64,000 bases of DNA from PALSA-894 sp963734185 (GCA_963734185.1 CAVTGA010000001.1:2046001-2110000); one strand, 5' to 3'. Positions 1 to 8,546 are shown, counted from the stretch's first letter. Translations and numbers: made by a program. Notes: generated by a model from the letters alone, not told the origin.

Positions 1-77
1 CGGCGGGACGCTTCGACCGGCTGAAGGAGGTCGCGCTCGGCTATGCGTTCGCGATCTCGGTCGCCGCCGCCGAGTAG
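1..77 (+). CDS. C-terminal end of an unidentified protein (partial)
   Basis: The window opens inside a gene. The frame starting at base 3 reads to TAG at 75-77 and encodes 24 residues ending LKEVALGYAFAISVAAAE. I do not recognise the family from this tail. The stop codon is formed by the first bases of the GTAGGGCGGGC repeat that follows, so the native C-terminus may have been set by repeat insertion. The gene on the other side converges on the same repeat. Confidence 0.5.
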   Translation, partial: AGRFDRLKEVALGYAFAISVAAAE

Positions 78-231
78 GGCGGGCAAAGGCGCGGCATCCG
101 GCCCCCACTGTTGCGCTCAAATCGTTCGCGCCGTGCCCACGCGGAGCAAGCCGCATGACGCGTGGGCAAAAGCGCGCGAGCTTCGAGTCCTTAGTCCAAC
201 CCGACGGTGCTCGCGCCTTTGCCCACCCTAC
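74..231. repeat. GTAGGGCGGGCAAAGG-type bounded intergenic repeat, copy 1
   Basis: The left end GTAGGGCGGGCAAAGGCGC and the right end GCGCCTTTGCCCACCCTAC are near-perfect inverted copies. The middle contains degenerate GC-rich palindromic material. It fills the whole gap between two convergent genes, and each end donates its TAG as the stop of the neighbour (75-77 on plus, 228-230 on minus). Related copies lie at 6962-7107, 33050-33174, 37670-37720 and 54672-54757. Confidence 0.85.
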
Positions 232-1139
232 TGGCCCTTTCCGCGCAACAGGTGGTTCTGCAGCTCTTCTACGGTCGCGAAACGCACGCGGCCCTGCGCC
301 AGCTCGGCTTCGATCGAGCCGTCGGTGTAGAGCGTGTAGGCCATGCCGTCGATCACGCCGGACTTGAACACGGTCGCGCCGGGAGTCGCGCTGCGCGGCG
401 GCGGCGCGGGCTTCACCGCCTCACCGGCCGGGCGCGCCGGGCGAGGGCGTTCGAGCTTGGGCTCGACGGATGCGGGACGGGCCGCGGCCGGCGGCATGCG
501 CGGTGCCGGTTCGGACTCCGGCAGCTGCGCCAGCGCAGCGAGGTCGACGCGCGGCTCGGCCGGCGCCGTGGCGGCGGCCGCGGCGGCGGGAGGTTCGGGC
601 GCGGCAGCGCTTGGCGCCGGGGCGTCGGCACCGCGGCCGAACCAGCGCCGGAACAGGCCGCGCGGCGGCGCCGTCGGCTCCAGTTCCGCCGGCTGATCCG
701 CGGCCGCCGGCTGGTCGGGCGCCGGTTCGGCAACGGACGGCGGGACGACGCGCTCTTGAGGCGGGACGACGCGCTCCTGCGGCCGGACCTCCGCTGCCTC
801 CTTCGCAGCCGTCTCCTTCGCGGCCGGCTCCTTCGCGGCCGGCTCCTTCGCGGCCGGCTCCGGCTTGACCAAGGGCGGCGCCACGCTCGCGGTCCGCCGC
901 GCCGTCGGCGCGTCGAGCGACCACGACATCGGCTGCATGTCCAGATTGTCGGCGATGCGGCGCAACTGGCGCGCCGCCGAGGCGACGCCGATCAGGATCA
1001 GCCCGCCGACGAGCGCGACCGTGCCGGCCACGATCAGCGTGTTGCCGAACGAGAACTCGTTGATCGGGACGCCATAGGCGATCATCGCCGCGCCGACGAC
1101 GGCGATGACGAGGCCAAGCAGCAGAAGGATCACAGGCAT
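228..1139 (-). CDS. Membrane protein with Ala/Pro-rich repetitive linker (unknown function)
   Basis: 303 residues from the ATG at 1139, chosen because the protein then begins directly with a hydrophobic segment (MPVILLLLGLVIAVVGAA). Two predicted membrane helices lie within about the first 55 residues. A long low-complexity region follows, containing four or five KEPAA-like pentapeptides and a doubled PQERVV. The C-terminal 45 residues are ordered, with VIDGMAYTLYTDGSIEAEL then a helix ending HLLRGKGQ. This suggests a membrane anchor plus a flexible tether carrying a small cytoplasmic domain. I do not recognise the family. The TAG stop comes from the repeat at 74-231. Confidence 0.75.
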   Translation of the reverse strand: MPVILLLLGLVIAVVGAAMIAYGVPINEFSFGNTLIVAGTVALVGGLILIGVASAARQLRRIADNLDMQPMSWSLDAPTARRTASVAPPLVKPEPAAKEPAAKEPAAKETAAKEAAEVRPQERVVPPQERVVPPSVAEPAPDQPAAADQPAELEPTAPPRGLFRRWFGRGADAPAPSAAAPEPPAAAAAATAPAEPRVDLAALAQLPESEPAPRMPPAAARPASVEPKLERPRPARPAGEAVKPAPPPRSATPGATVFKSGVIDGMAYTLYTDGSIEAELAQGRVRFATVEELQNHLLRGKGQ

Positions 1140-1345
1140 TCCGGCCCCCCGGACGGACGCATACAAGGGTAAGTTTTCGCGGAAAGGCGGTCCACGCGCA
1201 AGCCACGTTGATGACAACGCCCGCGGCGCAATCCGGTTGCACCGTTGCCCGGGAGCCAAGCTCGGCCTATCTAGGAGGCGGTGGCTCGAGGAAGCCGTCG
1301 CCTGCTCGCTTTTGAAAAGATCACGCCGTTCGAGGAGTTACCCCG

Positions 1346-1948
1346 ATGTCCTTCACCCTGCCCGATCTTCCCTATCCGCACGACGCGCTCGTGCCGCACA
1401 TGTCGAAAGAGACGCTCGAATTCCATCACGACAAGCACCACCTCGCCTATGTCAACAACGGCAACAACGCCCTCAAGGGCACCGAGTGGGAAGGCAAGCC
1501 GCTGGAGGAGATCGTCAAAGGCTCCCACGGCAAGAATCCGGCCGTGTTCAATAATGCCGGCCAGCACTACAACCATATCCATTTCTGGAAATGGATGAAG
1601 CCGGGCGGCGGCGGCGACAAGATCCCGGGCGCCCTGGAGAAGAAGATCGTCGCCGACCTCGGCTCGGTCGCCAAGATGAAGGAGGATTTCGTACAGGCCG
1701 GCGTCACCCAGTTCGGCTCGGGCTGGTGCTGGCTCGCGGTCAAGGACGGCAAGATCGTCGTGATGAAGACCGCCAACGGCGAAAGCCCGCTGGTGCAAGG
1801 GGCCAAGCCCATCCTCGGCTGCGACGTGTGGGAGCACTCCTACTACATCGATTATCGCAACCGCCGGCCCGACTATCTCAAGGCCTTCGTCGACCACCTG
1901 GTCAACTGGGACTACGTCGACGAGATGTTCGGCAAGGCGGGGGTGTAG
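1346..1948 (+). CDS. sodB: Iron superoxide dismutase
   Basis: A 200-residue Fe/Mn superoxide dismutase that disproportionates superoxide to O2 and H2O2. It has no signal peptide, so it is cytoplasmic. The N-terminus (SFTLPDLPYPHDALVPHMS) and the FHHDKHHLAYVNN block carry the first metal ligand, His27. The C-terminal DVWEHSYYIDY block gives the Asp and His ligands. Length matches the family. GAGGAG at 1332-1337 is a good ribosome site 8 bases before the ATG. The gene is monocistronic and divergent from the membrane protein on its left. The family cannot be split into strictly Fe or Mn forms by eye, but overall it resembles E. coli SodB. Confidence 0.95.
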   Translation: MSFTLPDLPYPHDALVPHMSKETLEFHHDKHHLAYVNNGNNALKGTEWEGKPLEEIVKGSHGKNPAVFNNAGQHYNHIHFWKWMKPGGGGDKIPGALEKKIVADLGSVAKMKEDFVQAGVTQFGSGWCWLAVKDGKIVVMKTANGESPLVQGAKPILGCDVWEHSYYIDYRNRRPDYLKAFVDHLVNWDYVDEMFGKAGV

Positions 1949-1960
1949 TTCTCTGCGAAC

Positions 1961-2031
1961 GTAGCCCGGCTTTCGCGAAACGAAAGCCGGGGAGACCGGT
2001 CCCGGATTGCGTTGCGCGCAATCCGGGCTAC
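1961..2031. repeat. GTAGCCCGG...CCGGGCTAC palindromic repeat, copy 1
   Basis: The element begins GTAGCCCGGCTTTCG and ends GCAATCCGGGCTAC. Internal stem-loops (GCTTTCG/CGAAAGC and GGATTGC/GCAATCC) make a double hairpin. It lies between convergent sodB and the Eis-like gene and could act as a bidirectional terminator. Related copies are at 5246-5331 and 17075-17167, with a half copy at 59799-59830. Confidence 0.85.
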
Positions 2032-2042
2032 AGGCTACCCGC

Positions 2043-3260
2043 TCAAAATATCTCCGGGCACCAGGGCGCGCCGCGCGTGGCGAACATCGCGTCGGCGCGC
2101 GCGACGGCGCCGTCGCGCAATTGTTCGACGCGCAGCGAGCCGGCCAGCTGCTTCCAGGTGAAGCCGCCGAGGTAGACGCAGCCGAGCGCGCTCACGTCGC
2201 AGCGCAGGTCCGCCGCCTGCGCGGTGCGCGCCGCGGCGCCGCCGGCGATGCGCCAGCGGCCGGTGTTCCACGGGCAGAATGGGTCGGTCACGTCGACGAC
2301 GATCTCCCCATCCGCCGCGTAGTCGCGACGCGACAGCGCGGCGCCGACGTCCACGAGCCGCACCCACAGGCCGTCGCGCAGATTGAAGCGCAGCCGGCGC
2401 GGCTCGGCCACCGACAGCAGCAGCGGATGGTCCACCGGAAGGAAGAACGCGCGCACCCGCGCCGTCCATTCGAGGTCGAGCAAGTAGCGCCAAATCTCGT
2501 GGGTCGCCTGGGGCGTTGCGCCCATCGCCTCCACGACGTGGACCCAGCCGGTCGGCGCGCCGCGCTCGAGGGCGAAGTTGAGCCGATAGAACGCATAGGC
2601 CGCGGGCCGCCGCTCGAGGCTGATGCTCACGCATTGCAGGTCGCCGCCGCTGCCCCGCTGCCAGGGTTGATCGACCAGGGTGCGCGACTGCCACCACGCC
2701 GGGCTGCGCGCGAACATGCCCGGCGTGACGCGCGCGACTTGGTCATGGACCGGGGCGACCAGTGGCTCGGCCTCGTCAAGCGGCACGATGCGCGCCTCGC
2801 CCGACGCCGCGACGTCCGCGTAGGGCGCCGTGTGCTCGCGCGGCAAGTCGATCTCGGCGGCGAGCGAGCCAAGCCCGTAGCCGAACTGCCGGTAGATGCG
2901 GTCGTCCGAGGCCCACAGCACCGCGAGCGGCTCGCCGCGCGCGCGACAGGCATCGAGCTGCGCGCGCATCATGGCGCGCAATGCGCCGCGGCGCCGGTCG
3001 GTCGGCAGCACGCCGATCACCGTGACGCCGGCGGCCGGCACTTGCCCGCCCGGCACCGTGAAATCGAACGCGAATGCCGCCGCGCCCCCGATCACCCTGG
3101 CGCCGTCATAGGCGGCGTGCGTGCGTTGCGGCTCGAGCACGCGCACGAAATGCTTGAGCGCGTCCGCGTTCGGCGGCGGCCGTCCGAAATAGTGCCAGAT
3201 CGGCGCGAACGCCGCGCACATCTCGTCCTGCGTTGAGCACGCCCGCACGTCGAGGGTCAT
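2043..3260 (-). CDS. Eis-like GNAT N-acetyltransferase
   Basis: 405 residues. The N-terminal GNAT domain (about 1-150) shows the acetyl-CoA loop as VTVIGVLPTDRRRGALRAMM. A second, degenerate GNAT-like domain and a C-terminal SCP2-like region follow. This architecture and the length of about 400 are those of the Eis (enhanced intracellular survival) family of acetyltransferases. Mycobacterial Eis acetylates aminoglycosides and protein lysines; the substrate here is unknown. No signal peptide is present. The gene is followed by the sodB-side repeat and appears to be transcribed alone; the aminotransferase gene upstream ends inside a hairpin repeat. Confidence 0.85.
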   Translation of the reverse strand: MTLDVRACSTQDEMCAAFAPIWHYFGRPPPNADALKHFVRVLEPQRTHAAYDGARVIGGAAAFAFDFTVPGGQVPAAGVTVIGVLPTDRRRGALRAMMRAQLDACRARGEPLAVLWASDDRIYRQFGYGLGSLAAEIDLPREHTAPYADVAASGEARIVPLDEAEPLVAPVHDQVARVTPGMFARSPAWWQSRTLVDQPWQRGSGGDLQCVSISLERRPAAYAFYRLNFALERGAPTGWVHVVEAMGATPQATHEIWRYLLDLEWTARVRAFFLPVDHPLLLSVAEPRRLRFNLRDGLWVRLVDVGAALSRRDYAADGEIVVDVTDPFCPWNTGRWRIAGGAAARTAQAADLRCDVSALGCVYLGGFTWKQLAGSLRVEQLRDGAVARADAMFATRGAPWCPEIF

Positions 3261-3300
3261 GACGTTACTCTTGGGATGCGTTGCGTGCGTCTTTGCGTTT

Positions 3301-3348
3301 GCGCATGATCTTGTCCGAAAAGTCTGTCAACTTTTCGGGATCATGCGC
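3301..3348. repeat. GCGCATGATC hairpin repeat, copy 1
   Basis: Arms GCGCATGATCTTGTCCGAAAAG and its near-perfect inverse flank the 8-base loop TCTGTCAA, predicting a strong hairpin. A copy almost identical in sequence lies at 8547-8594. The right arm (TCATGCGC) contains the TGA stop of the aminotransferase gene read on the minus strand, at 3341-3343. Confidence 0.9.
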
Positions 3349-4210
3349 GGTCGTGCGCGAACGCCCAATAAAGCTCGCGCGCCTGGCGATAGAACGGCCC
3401 CGGCTGCAGCGAGCGATCGCCGATGCGGATGATCGGCATCACCTTGATGTAGTTGCCGGACGAGAAGATCTCGTCGGCGCTCTCGAAGTCCCGGTACTGC
3501 AACGTGCCCTCGACCACGGTCACGCCGGCGGCGCGCATCAGGGCGATCACGCGCTGGCGCGTGACGCCGTTGAGGAACGTGCCGTTGGCGGCCGGCGTGT
3601 AGACCACGCCGTCCTTGGCATAGAACACGTTGGCGGTGCCGAGCTCGGCGACGTTGCCGAGCATGTCGAGCACGATGCAGTTGTCGAAGCCGCGCGATTT
3701 CGCCTCGAACAGCGCGCGCGCATTGTTGGGATAGAGGCAGCCGGCCTTGGTGTCGACCGGCATGCATTCGAGCGTCGGACGGCGGAACGGCGACAAGGTC
3801 ACCGAGATGCCGGTCGGCACCGGCATCGGCGCCTCGTACAGGCACAGGCACCAGCGCGTCGATTCCGGGTCCGGCGGCACCGCGAACGGGCCCTCGTGCT
3901 CGGCCCAGTACATCGGGCGGATGTAGAGCGCGGCGTCGCGCTCGAAGCGCTTCAGGCCATCCTGGGTCAGGTCGATCCACTGTCCCGTCGGCACCATGGG
4001 CTTCAGGAACATCTTGACCGCGGAGTCGTTGACGCGCGCGCAATGCGCCTCGAGATCGGGCGTTACGCCCTCGAAGGCGCGCGCGCCGTCGAACACCGAC
4101 GAGCCGAGCCAGGCGGCGTGGGTGCGCGGGCCCATGATCGGCACGTTGCCTTCGTGCCAATCGCCTTCATAGAAGGTCCAGGTTCTGGACCAGCCGTTGG
4201 CGGCCGCCAT
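3341..4210 (-). CDS. Branched-chain amino acid aminotransferase (class IV PLP enzyme)
   Basis: 289 residues, fold-type IV aminotransferase. The PLP lysine is Lys155 in DTKAGCLYPNN, and the conserved glutamate is Glu189 in AELGTANVF. The N-terminal half carries the THAAWLGSSVFDGARAFEG block typical of the branched-chain aminotransferase group. It would interconvert Leu/Ile/Val and their 2-oxo acids with glutamate; a related amine or D-amino-acid substrate cannot be excluded. The terminal residues are encoded up to, and the stop inside, a hairpin repeat, so the extreme C-terminus may be repeat-modified. Confidence 0.9.
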   Translation of the reverse strand: MAAANGWSRTWTFYEGDWHEGNVPIMGPRTHAAWLGSSVFDGARAFEGVTPDLEAHCARVNDSAVKMFLKPMVPTGQWIDLTQDGLKRFERDAALYIRPMYWAEHEGPFAVPPDPESTRWCLCLYEAPMPVPTGISVTLSPFRRPTLECMPVDTKAGCLYPNNARALFEAKSRGFDNCIVLDMLGNVAELGTANVFYAKDGVVYTPAANGTFLNGVTRQRVIALMRAAGVTVVEGTLQYRDFESADEIFSSGNYIKVMPIIRIGDRSLQPGPFYRQARELYWAFAHDRA

Positions 4211-4319
4211 CGCGTCCTCCCGAAACGTGAGCTGTTGGCCACACTTTTAGGCGGTTCGCGGCGCTTCGCCCAGCCCGCGAGGAATGAAATTCGCTGATGG
4301 CGGGCGGACGCCGTGATGA

Positions 4320-5234
4320 TCAATCCTGGGACCCAAGCGCCTCGATCAGGCCGGCCAGCTCGCGCCGCTCGTCGTCGGTCAGCTCGGACAGCGGCGGTCG
4401 TACCCTGCCGGCGCTGCGGCCGACGATCGCCGCGCCGGCCTTGACGATGCTCACCGCATAGCCGGGCTGGCGCGCGCGGATGCGGATGTACGGCAAGAAG
4501 AAGCGCTGCATCAGCGCGTCGAGCGCGGCGTGGTCGTCGGCATGGAGCGCGCGCAGGAATTCGAACGCGGTACGCGGGATGAAGTTGAACACCGCCGACG
4601 AGTAGGCGCCCATGCCCATGGCGCGATAGGCCTTGGCATAGGTTTCCGCGGTCGGCATGCCGTTGATGCAGATGAGGCGGTCGCCGAGCCGGTTGATGAC
4701 CGCCATCAGCTGTTCGGTGTCGCCGACACCGTCCTTGAAGCCGATCAGGTTGGGGCAGTCGGCGGTGATGCGTTCGAGCGTCGGCACGGCGAGCCGGCAG
4801 TTGGCGCGGTTGTAGACGATGACGCCGAGACGCGTTGCCCGGCACACGGCGGTCACGTGCGCGCGCAGGCCCTCCTGCGAGCCTTCGGCGAGATAAGGCG
4901 GCATCAGCAGCAAGCCGTCGGCGCCGAGCCGTTCGGACTCCTGCGCGTAAGCGATTGCCATGCGCGTGCCGTAGCCGGACGCCGCGATCACCGGCGTGCG
5001 CGTGCCGCAGGTCGCGACCGCGGTGCGGATCACGGCGGCGAACTCGTCCGTGGTGAGCGAGAAGAACTCCCCTGCCCCGCCCGCCATGAACAGCGCCGCG
5101 GTGCCGTAGCCGGTCAGCCATTCGAGCCGCTGCGCGCATGCCTTTGGATCGAACGCGTCGTCCGCATCGAAGTCGGTAAGCGGAAAGCACAGCATGCCGC
5201 GCGTGAGAGAGGCTTTGAGTTCGATGGGAGTCAT
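4320..5234 (-). CDS. kdgD: 5-dehydro-4-deoxyglucarate dehydratase (KdgD-like)
   Basis: 304 residues of the DapA/NAL TIM-barrel superfamily. The Schiff-base lysine is Lys167 in GFKDGVGD and the catalytic tyrosine is Tyr141 in VIVYNRAN. GMLCFPLTDFD at the start and AGGAGEFFSL point to the KdgD branch, which converts 5-dehydro-4-deoxy-D-glucarate to 2-oxoglutarate semialdehyde in hexarate degradation. The ATG at 5234 is used because upstream in-frame codons run into a repeat. The gene is divergent from a TctC solute-binding protein, a common pairing for sugar-acid uptake and catabolism. Confidence is high for the family and moderate for the exact substrate. Confidence 0.85.
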   Translation of the reverse strand: MTPIELKASLTRGMLCFPLTDFDADDAFDPKACAQRLEWLTGYGTAALFMAGGAGEFFSLTTDEFAAVIRTAVATCGTRTPVIAASGYGTRMAIAYAQESERLGADGLLLMPPYLAEGSQEGLRAHVTAVCRATRLGVIVYNRANCRLAVPTLERITADCPNLIGFKDGVGDTEQLMAVINRLGDRLICINGMPTAETYAKAYRAMGMGAYSSAVFNFIPRTAFEFLRALHADDHAALDALMQRFFLPYIRIRARQPGYAVSIVKAGAAIVGRSAGRVRPPLSELTDDERRELAGLIEALGSQD

Positions 5235-5245
5235 GGCAAAGGAGT

Positions 5246-5331
5246 GTAGCCCGGCTTGAGCGGAGCGAAAGCTGGGATTCCTGCCAGGTGGAGAAACCTC
5301 CCCGGATTTCGCTCCGCTCAATCCGGGCTAC
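5246..5331. repeat. GTAGCCCGG...CCGGGCTAC palindromic repeat, copy 2, in a divergent promoter gap
   Basis: GTAGCCCGGCTTGAGCGGAG at the left is mirrored by CTCCGCTCAATCCGGGCTAC at the right. It occupies 86 of the 116 bases between the divergent kdgD (start 5234) and tctC (start 5351) genes, so promoter elements must overlap the repeat or lie in coding sequence. Confidence 0.85.
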
Positions 5332-5350
5332 GGTCACATCGGAGACAACA

Positions 5351-6310
5351 GTGGCTCGCACGCTCGCGTTGTCCGCGCTCATCATTGCCGCGCTCGGCAG
5401 TATGGCCGCGGCCCAGGACTTCCCCAGCCGCACCATCCGCATCGTGGTCGGCTTCCCGGCCGGTGGCCCGAGCGACATACCGGCGCGACTGATCGCCGAG
5501 AAGCTGCGCGTCGCGCTCGGCCAGACCGTGGTGGTCGAGAACAAGACCGGCGCCGCCGGCATGATCGCGCTCGCCGACATGCTTGCGCAGCCGCCCGACG
5601 GCCACACGCTGCTGCTCTGCTCCTACATCGATGCCATCAATCCGCTCTTGTACAAGAAGGTCGCCTACAAGCTCGACGACATCGCGCCGGTGTCGCTGAT
5701 CCAGAAGGCCTATTACGCCTTCACGGTGCCAGCTGCGCTCCCCGCCAATACGCTCCCCGAATTCATCGCCTACGCCAAGGGGAAGCCCGGCCAACTCAAC
5801 TACGGCCGCGTCGGCGCCGGTTCGGTCACCGAGCTGCTGGCACGACAGTTTGAACAAGTTGCCGGCATCAAGATGACCGGCGTCACGTTCCGCGGCACCG
5901 GCCCGGCGCTGCAGGAGATCGTCGCCGGCCGGCTCGACTTCATGGTTGGGCCGCTGTTCGTCACCATGCCGCTGCATGCGGAGAAGAAGGTGAAGATCCT
6001 CGGCATGACCTCGCCCGAGCGGCTCGCGATCGCGCCCGACGTTCCGACGCTCAAAGAACAGGGAACGCCGATCGTCAACTACGGCTGGTGGGGCGTGTGC
6101 GCGCATGCGGGCGTGCCGAAGCCGGTGATCGCCAGGCTCAACCAGGCGATCGTCGCCGCAGTCGGCGCGAGCGACTTCAAGGCGACCTTGGAGAAGACCG
6201 GCGTCATCGCGACGGCGTCGAGCCCGGAGGAGATGGGGCGCGTCATGGCGGAGACGTCGGCGGAAGCGGCGCAGCTGATCCGCGCGTTGGGGATCGAGCA
6301 GTTGGATTGA
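5351..6310 (+). CDS. TctC/Bug-family periplasmic solute-binding protein
   Basis: 319 residues from the GTG at 5351, preceded by GGAGAC. An upstream ATG at 5288 lies inside a repeat and would add non-homologous residues. A Sec signal (ARTLALSALIIAALGSMAAAQ) precedes mature DFPSRTIRIVVGFPAGGPSD, the signature opening of Bug receptors. The two-lobed receptor would bind a carboxylate in the periplasm for a TctAB-type transporter. No tctA or tctB is adjacent, which is usual for the expanded Bug family. Its divergent partner kdgD suggests a sugar acid as ligand (inference). The next gene starts 1 base after the stop. Confidence 0.9.
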   Translation: MARTLALSALIIAALGSMAAAQDFPSRTIRIVVGFPAGGPSDIPARLIAEKLRVALGQTVVVENKTGAAGMIALADMLAQPPDGHTLLLCSYIDAINPLLYKKVAYKLDDIAPVSLIQKAYYAFTVPAALPANTLPEFIAYAKGKPGQLNYGRVGAGSVTELLARQFEQVAGIKMTGVTFRGTGPALQEIVAGRLDFMVGPLFVTMPLHAEKKVKILGMTSPERLAIAPDVPTLKEQGTPIVNYGWWGVCAHAGVPKPVIARLNQAIVAAVGASDFKATLEKTGVIATASSPEEMGRVMAETSAEAAQLIRALGIEQLD

Positions 6311-6311
6311 C

Positions 6312-6965
6312 ATGCCGGTTTTCATCTTCGACGCCTACGGCACGCTGTTCGACGTGCACGCGGCGCTTCGGCGTCATGCCACCGCGGCCGGGCCCGAGGC
6401 CGACCGCTTCTCCGACATCTGGCGCGGAAAGCAGCTCGAATACACCTGGACCCTGACGCTCGCGGGGGCTTACGAGGATTTCTGGACCCTGACCGAGCGC
6501 GCGCTCGACTACGCGTTCGCGCGCGTGCCCGCGGTCGACAAGGGCCTGCGCTCCGCGCTGCTCGAGACCTACATGACGCTCGATGCGTTCCCCGACGCAC
6601 GCACGGCACTGGCCGCGCTCAAGCGCCAAGGCCACCGCAGCGCGATCCTCTCCAACGGCTCCCCGCGCATGCTCGCCGCTGCGGTCGGCAATGCCGGCAT
6701 CGGCGGCGATCTCGACGCCGTGCTCTCGGTCGACGCGGTCAGGATGTACAAGCCGCGGGGCGAGGTCTACGCGCTCGTCACTCAGCACTTTCAGGTCGCG
6801 CCGGGCGAGGTCACCTTCGTCTCGTCCAACCGCTGGGACGTGATGGGGGCGGCGGCGTTCGGATTCCGCTGCGTGTGGGTCAACCGCATCGGAGCGCCGG
6901 ACGAATACGCCGCGTTCGCGCCGGAGAAGGTGGTGCGCGATCTCGCGGCGCTGCTGGAATCGTAG
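6312..6965 (+). CDS. L-2-haloacid dehalogenase (HAD type II)
   Basis: 217 residues, cytoplasmic. HAD motifs are in order: Asp7 nucleophile in FDAYGTLFD, Arg38 in DIWRGKQLEYTW, Ser114-Asn115 in ILSNGSP, Lys147 in MYKPRGEV, and SSNRWDVMGA at 171-180. This full set matches haloacid dehalogenase type II, which hydrolyses L-2-haloalkanoates to D-2-hydroxy acids. It starts one base after the tctC stop, so the two are probably cotranscribed. The TAG stop at 6963-6965 is the first part of the repeat at 6962-7107. Physiological substrates of such chromosomal copies are often unknown. Confidence 0.88.
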   Translation: MPVFIFDAYGTLFDVHAALRRHATAAGPEADRFSDIWRGKQLEYTWTLTLAGAYEDFWTLTERALDYAFARVPAVDKGLRSALLETYMTLDAFPDARTALAALKRQGHRSAILSNGSPRMLAAAVGNAGIGGDLDAVLSVDAVRMYKPRGEVYALVTQHFQVAPGEVTFVSSNRWDVMGAAAFGFRCVWVNRIGAPDEYAAFAPEKVVRDLAALLES

Positions 6966-7107
6966 GGCGGGCAAAGGCCGCGCCGGAGCGGAGCGAAGGC
7001 GCGCCGTGCCCGCGCGTCTGCGAAAGCGGCGCCATCCATGGCGGGCACGGCGCGCTGCATTCGCGCAAATTCCGACGCGCGGCGTGTCGCGCCTTTGCCC
7101 GCCCTAC
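6962..7107. repeat. GTAGGGCGGGCAAAGG-type bounded repeat, copy 2
   Basis: The left end is GTAGGGCGGGCAAAGGC and the right end CGCCTTTGCCCGCCCTAC. The interior holds GGCGCGCCGTGCCCGC mirrored by GCGGGCACGGCGCGC. It exactly bridges two convergent genes and supplies TAG stops to both: the haloacid dehalogenase (6963-6965) and the M20 peptidase on minus (7104-7106). Confidence 0.9.
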
Positions 7108-8513
7108 CCCGCCAGCTCCGCCATGATGCGCGCCCAGCTGCGCGCGCCCTTGTGGAACGAGGTGAGGTCGTACTTCTCGTTCGGCGAATGCACGCGGTCG
7201 TCGTCGAGGCCGAAGCCGACCAGCAGCGCGTCCATGCCGAGCACCTTCTTGAAGTCGCCGACGATCGGGATCGAGCCGCCGGAGCCGACCGTGACCGCGG
7301 TCTTGCCCCATTCGGCGCCGAGCGCCGCGCGCGCCTTGGTGAGCGCCGGCAGGTCGAACGGAAGCTGGAGCGCCGGGCTGCAGGCGAAGTTCGCGAACTC
7401 GACCGAGCAGTCCGCCGGCACGCGTTCGCGCACGAAGGCGCGGAAAGCCTCGCGGATCTTGAGCGGATCCTGCTCGCCGACGAGCCGGAACGACACCTTG
7501 GCCGACGCCATGGCGGGGATGACGGTCTTGGCGCCCTCGCCGGTGTAACCGCCGATGATGCCGTTGGCATCGCAGGTCGGACGGGTCGAGATCTGCTCGA
7601 TCAAGGTGCGGTCCTTCTCGCCGGCGGGAATCTTCAGGCCGACCTGACCGAGGAAATCCTCCGCCGTCAGGTTGAGAGCCTTGAGCTCGGCCTTGATGTC
7701 GGCGGGCAGGTCCTTCACGCCGTCGTAGAAGCCCGGCACCGTCACGCGCCCCTGCGCGTCGTGCAGGGCGGCGAGGATGCGGGAAAGCACGCGGATCGGG
7801 TTCGCCGCTGCGCCGCCGAACAGGCCCGAATGCAGGTCGCGGTCGGCGCAGGTGACGCGGATCTCCTCGTACAGCAGCCCGCGCAGCGAGGTCGTCACCA
7901 GCGGGGTGCGCTGGTCCCACATGCCGGTGTCGCAGACGAGCGCGAGGTCGCGGCGGAATTCCGCGGCGTGCTGCTTGACGAACGGGAACAGGTTGTTGGA
8001 GCCGCACTCCTCCTCGCCCTCGATCATCATCACGATGTCGAGCGGCAGCTTGCCGGTGACCGCGCGCCAGGCGCGGCACGCTTCGACGAAGGTCATCACC
8101 TGGCCTTTGTCGTCGCAGGCGCCGCGCGCCGCGATCACCTTGCGGCCGTCGGGCAAGGTCGCGATGCGCGGCTCGAACGGCGGGCTTTGCCACAGATCGA
8201 GCGGATCAACCGGCTGCACGTCGTAATGGCCGTAGAACAGCACCTTCGGGGCGCTGCCGTTGGCGCCGCTTGCTCCGCCTTTGGCCACCACCACCGGATG
8301 TCCGGGCGTGGCCCGCACCTCGGTCTCGAAGCCGACACTGGTGAGATCGCGCGCCAGGTGCTCGGCGGCGGCGCGACAGTCGTTCTTGTAGGCACTGTCG
8401 GTCGAGATCGACTTGATGCGCAACAGCGCGAACAGCCGTTGCAGGCTGTTGTCGAGCTCGGCGTCGATGCGGTCGAGGACTTGCGGCAGCGCAGCAGAAG
8501 GCGACGTCATCAA
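7104..8513 (-). CDS. M20 family dipeptidase / zinc metallopeptidase
   Basis: 469 residues, ArgE/DapE/CPG2 clan. The metal-binding motifs are visible: GHYDVQP (His97, Asp99), ARGACDDKGQ (Asp134 region) and MIEGEEECGS (Glu167, Glu168). A dimerisation domain follows (about 210-360), and the C-terminal zinc-site histidine is in GLDDDRVHSPNEKYD. No signal peptide is visible, so it is likely a cytosolic peptidase or amidohydrolase acting on dipeptides or acylated amino acids. Start choice between the two consecutive Met codons is open. Its stop is donated by the repeat at 6962-7107, and a hairpin repeat separates it from the HerA-like gene upstream. Confidence 0.9.
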   Translation of the reverse strand: MMTSPSAALPQVLDRIDAELDNSLQRLFALLRIKSISTDSAYKNDCRAAAEHLARDLTSVGFETEVRATPGHPVVVAKGGASGANGSAPKVLFYGHYDVQPVDPLDLWQSPPFEPRIATLPDGRKVIAARGACDDKGQVMTFVEACRAWRAVTGKLPLDIVMMIEGEEECGSNNLFPFVKQHAAEFRRDLALVCDTGMWDQRTPLVTTSLRGLLYEEIRVTCADRDLHSGLFGGAAANPIRVLSRILAALHDAQGRVTVPGFYDGVKDLPADIKAELKALNLTAEDFLGQVGLKIPAGEKDRTLIEQISTRPTCDANGIIGGYTGEGAKTVIPAMASAKVSFRLVGEQDPLKIREAFRAFVRERVPADCSVEFANFACSPALQLPFDLPALTKARAALGAEWGKTAVTVGSGGSIPIVGDFKKVLGMDALLVGFGLDDDRVHSPNEKYDLTSFHKGARSWARIMAELAG

Positions 8514-8546
8514 AATACTCCGTGATCAGGTCTCTCGTTTACGCTT

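Noticed and set aside
2007..3236. Long plus-strand open frame opposite the Eis-like gene, and similar long antisense frames across the window
   Set aside because: High GC makes stop codons rare on the opposite strand. The translations are Arg/Ala/His-rich without family features, while the minus-strand frames are clear proteins.
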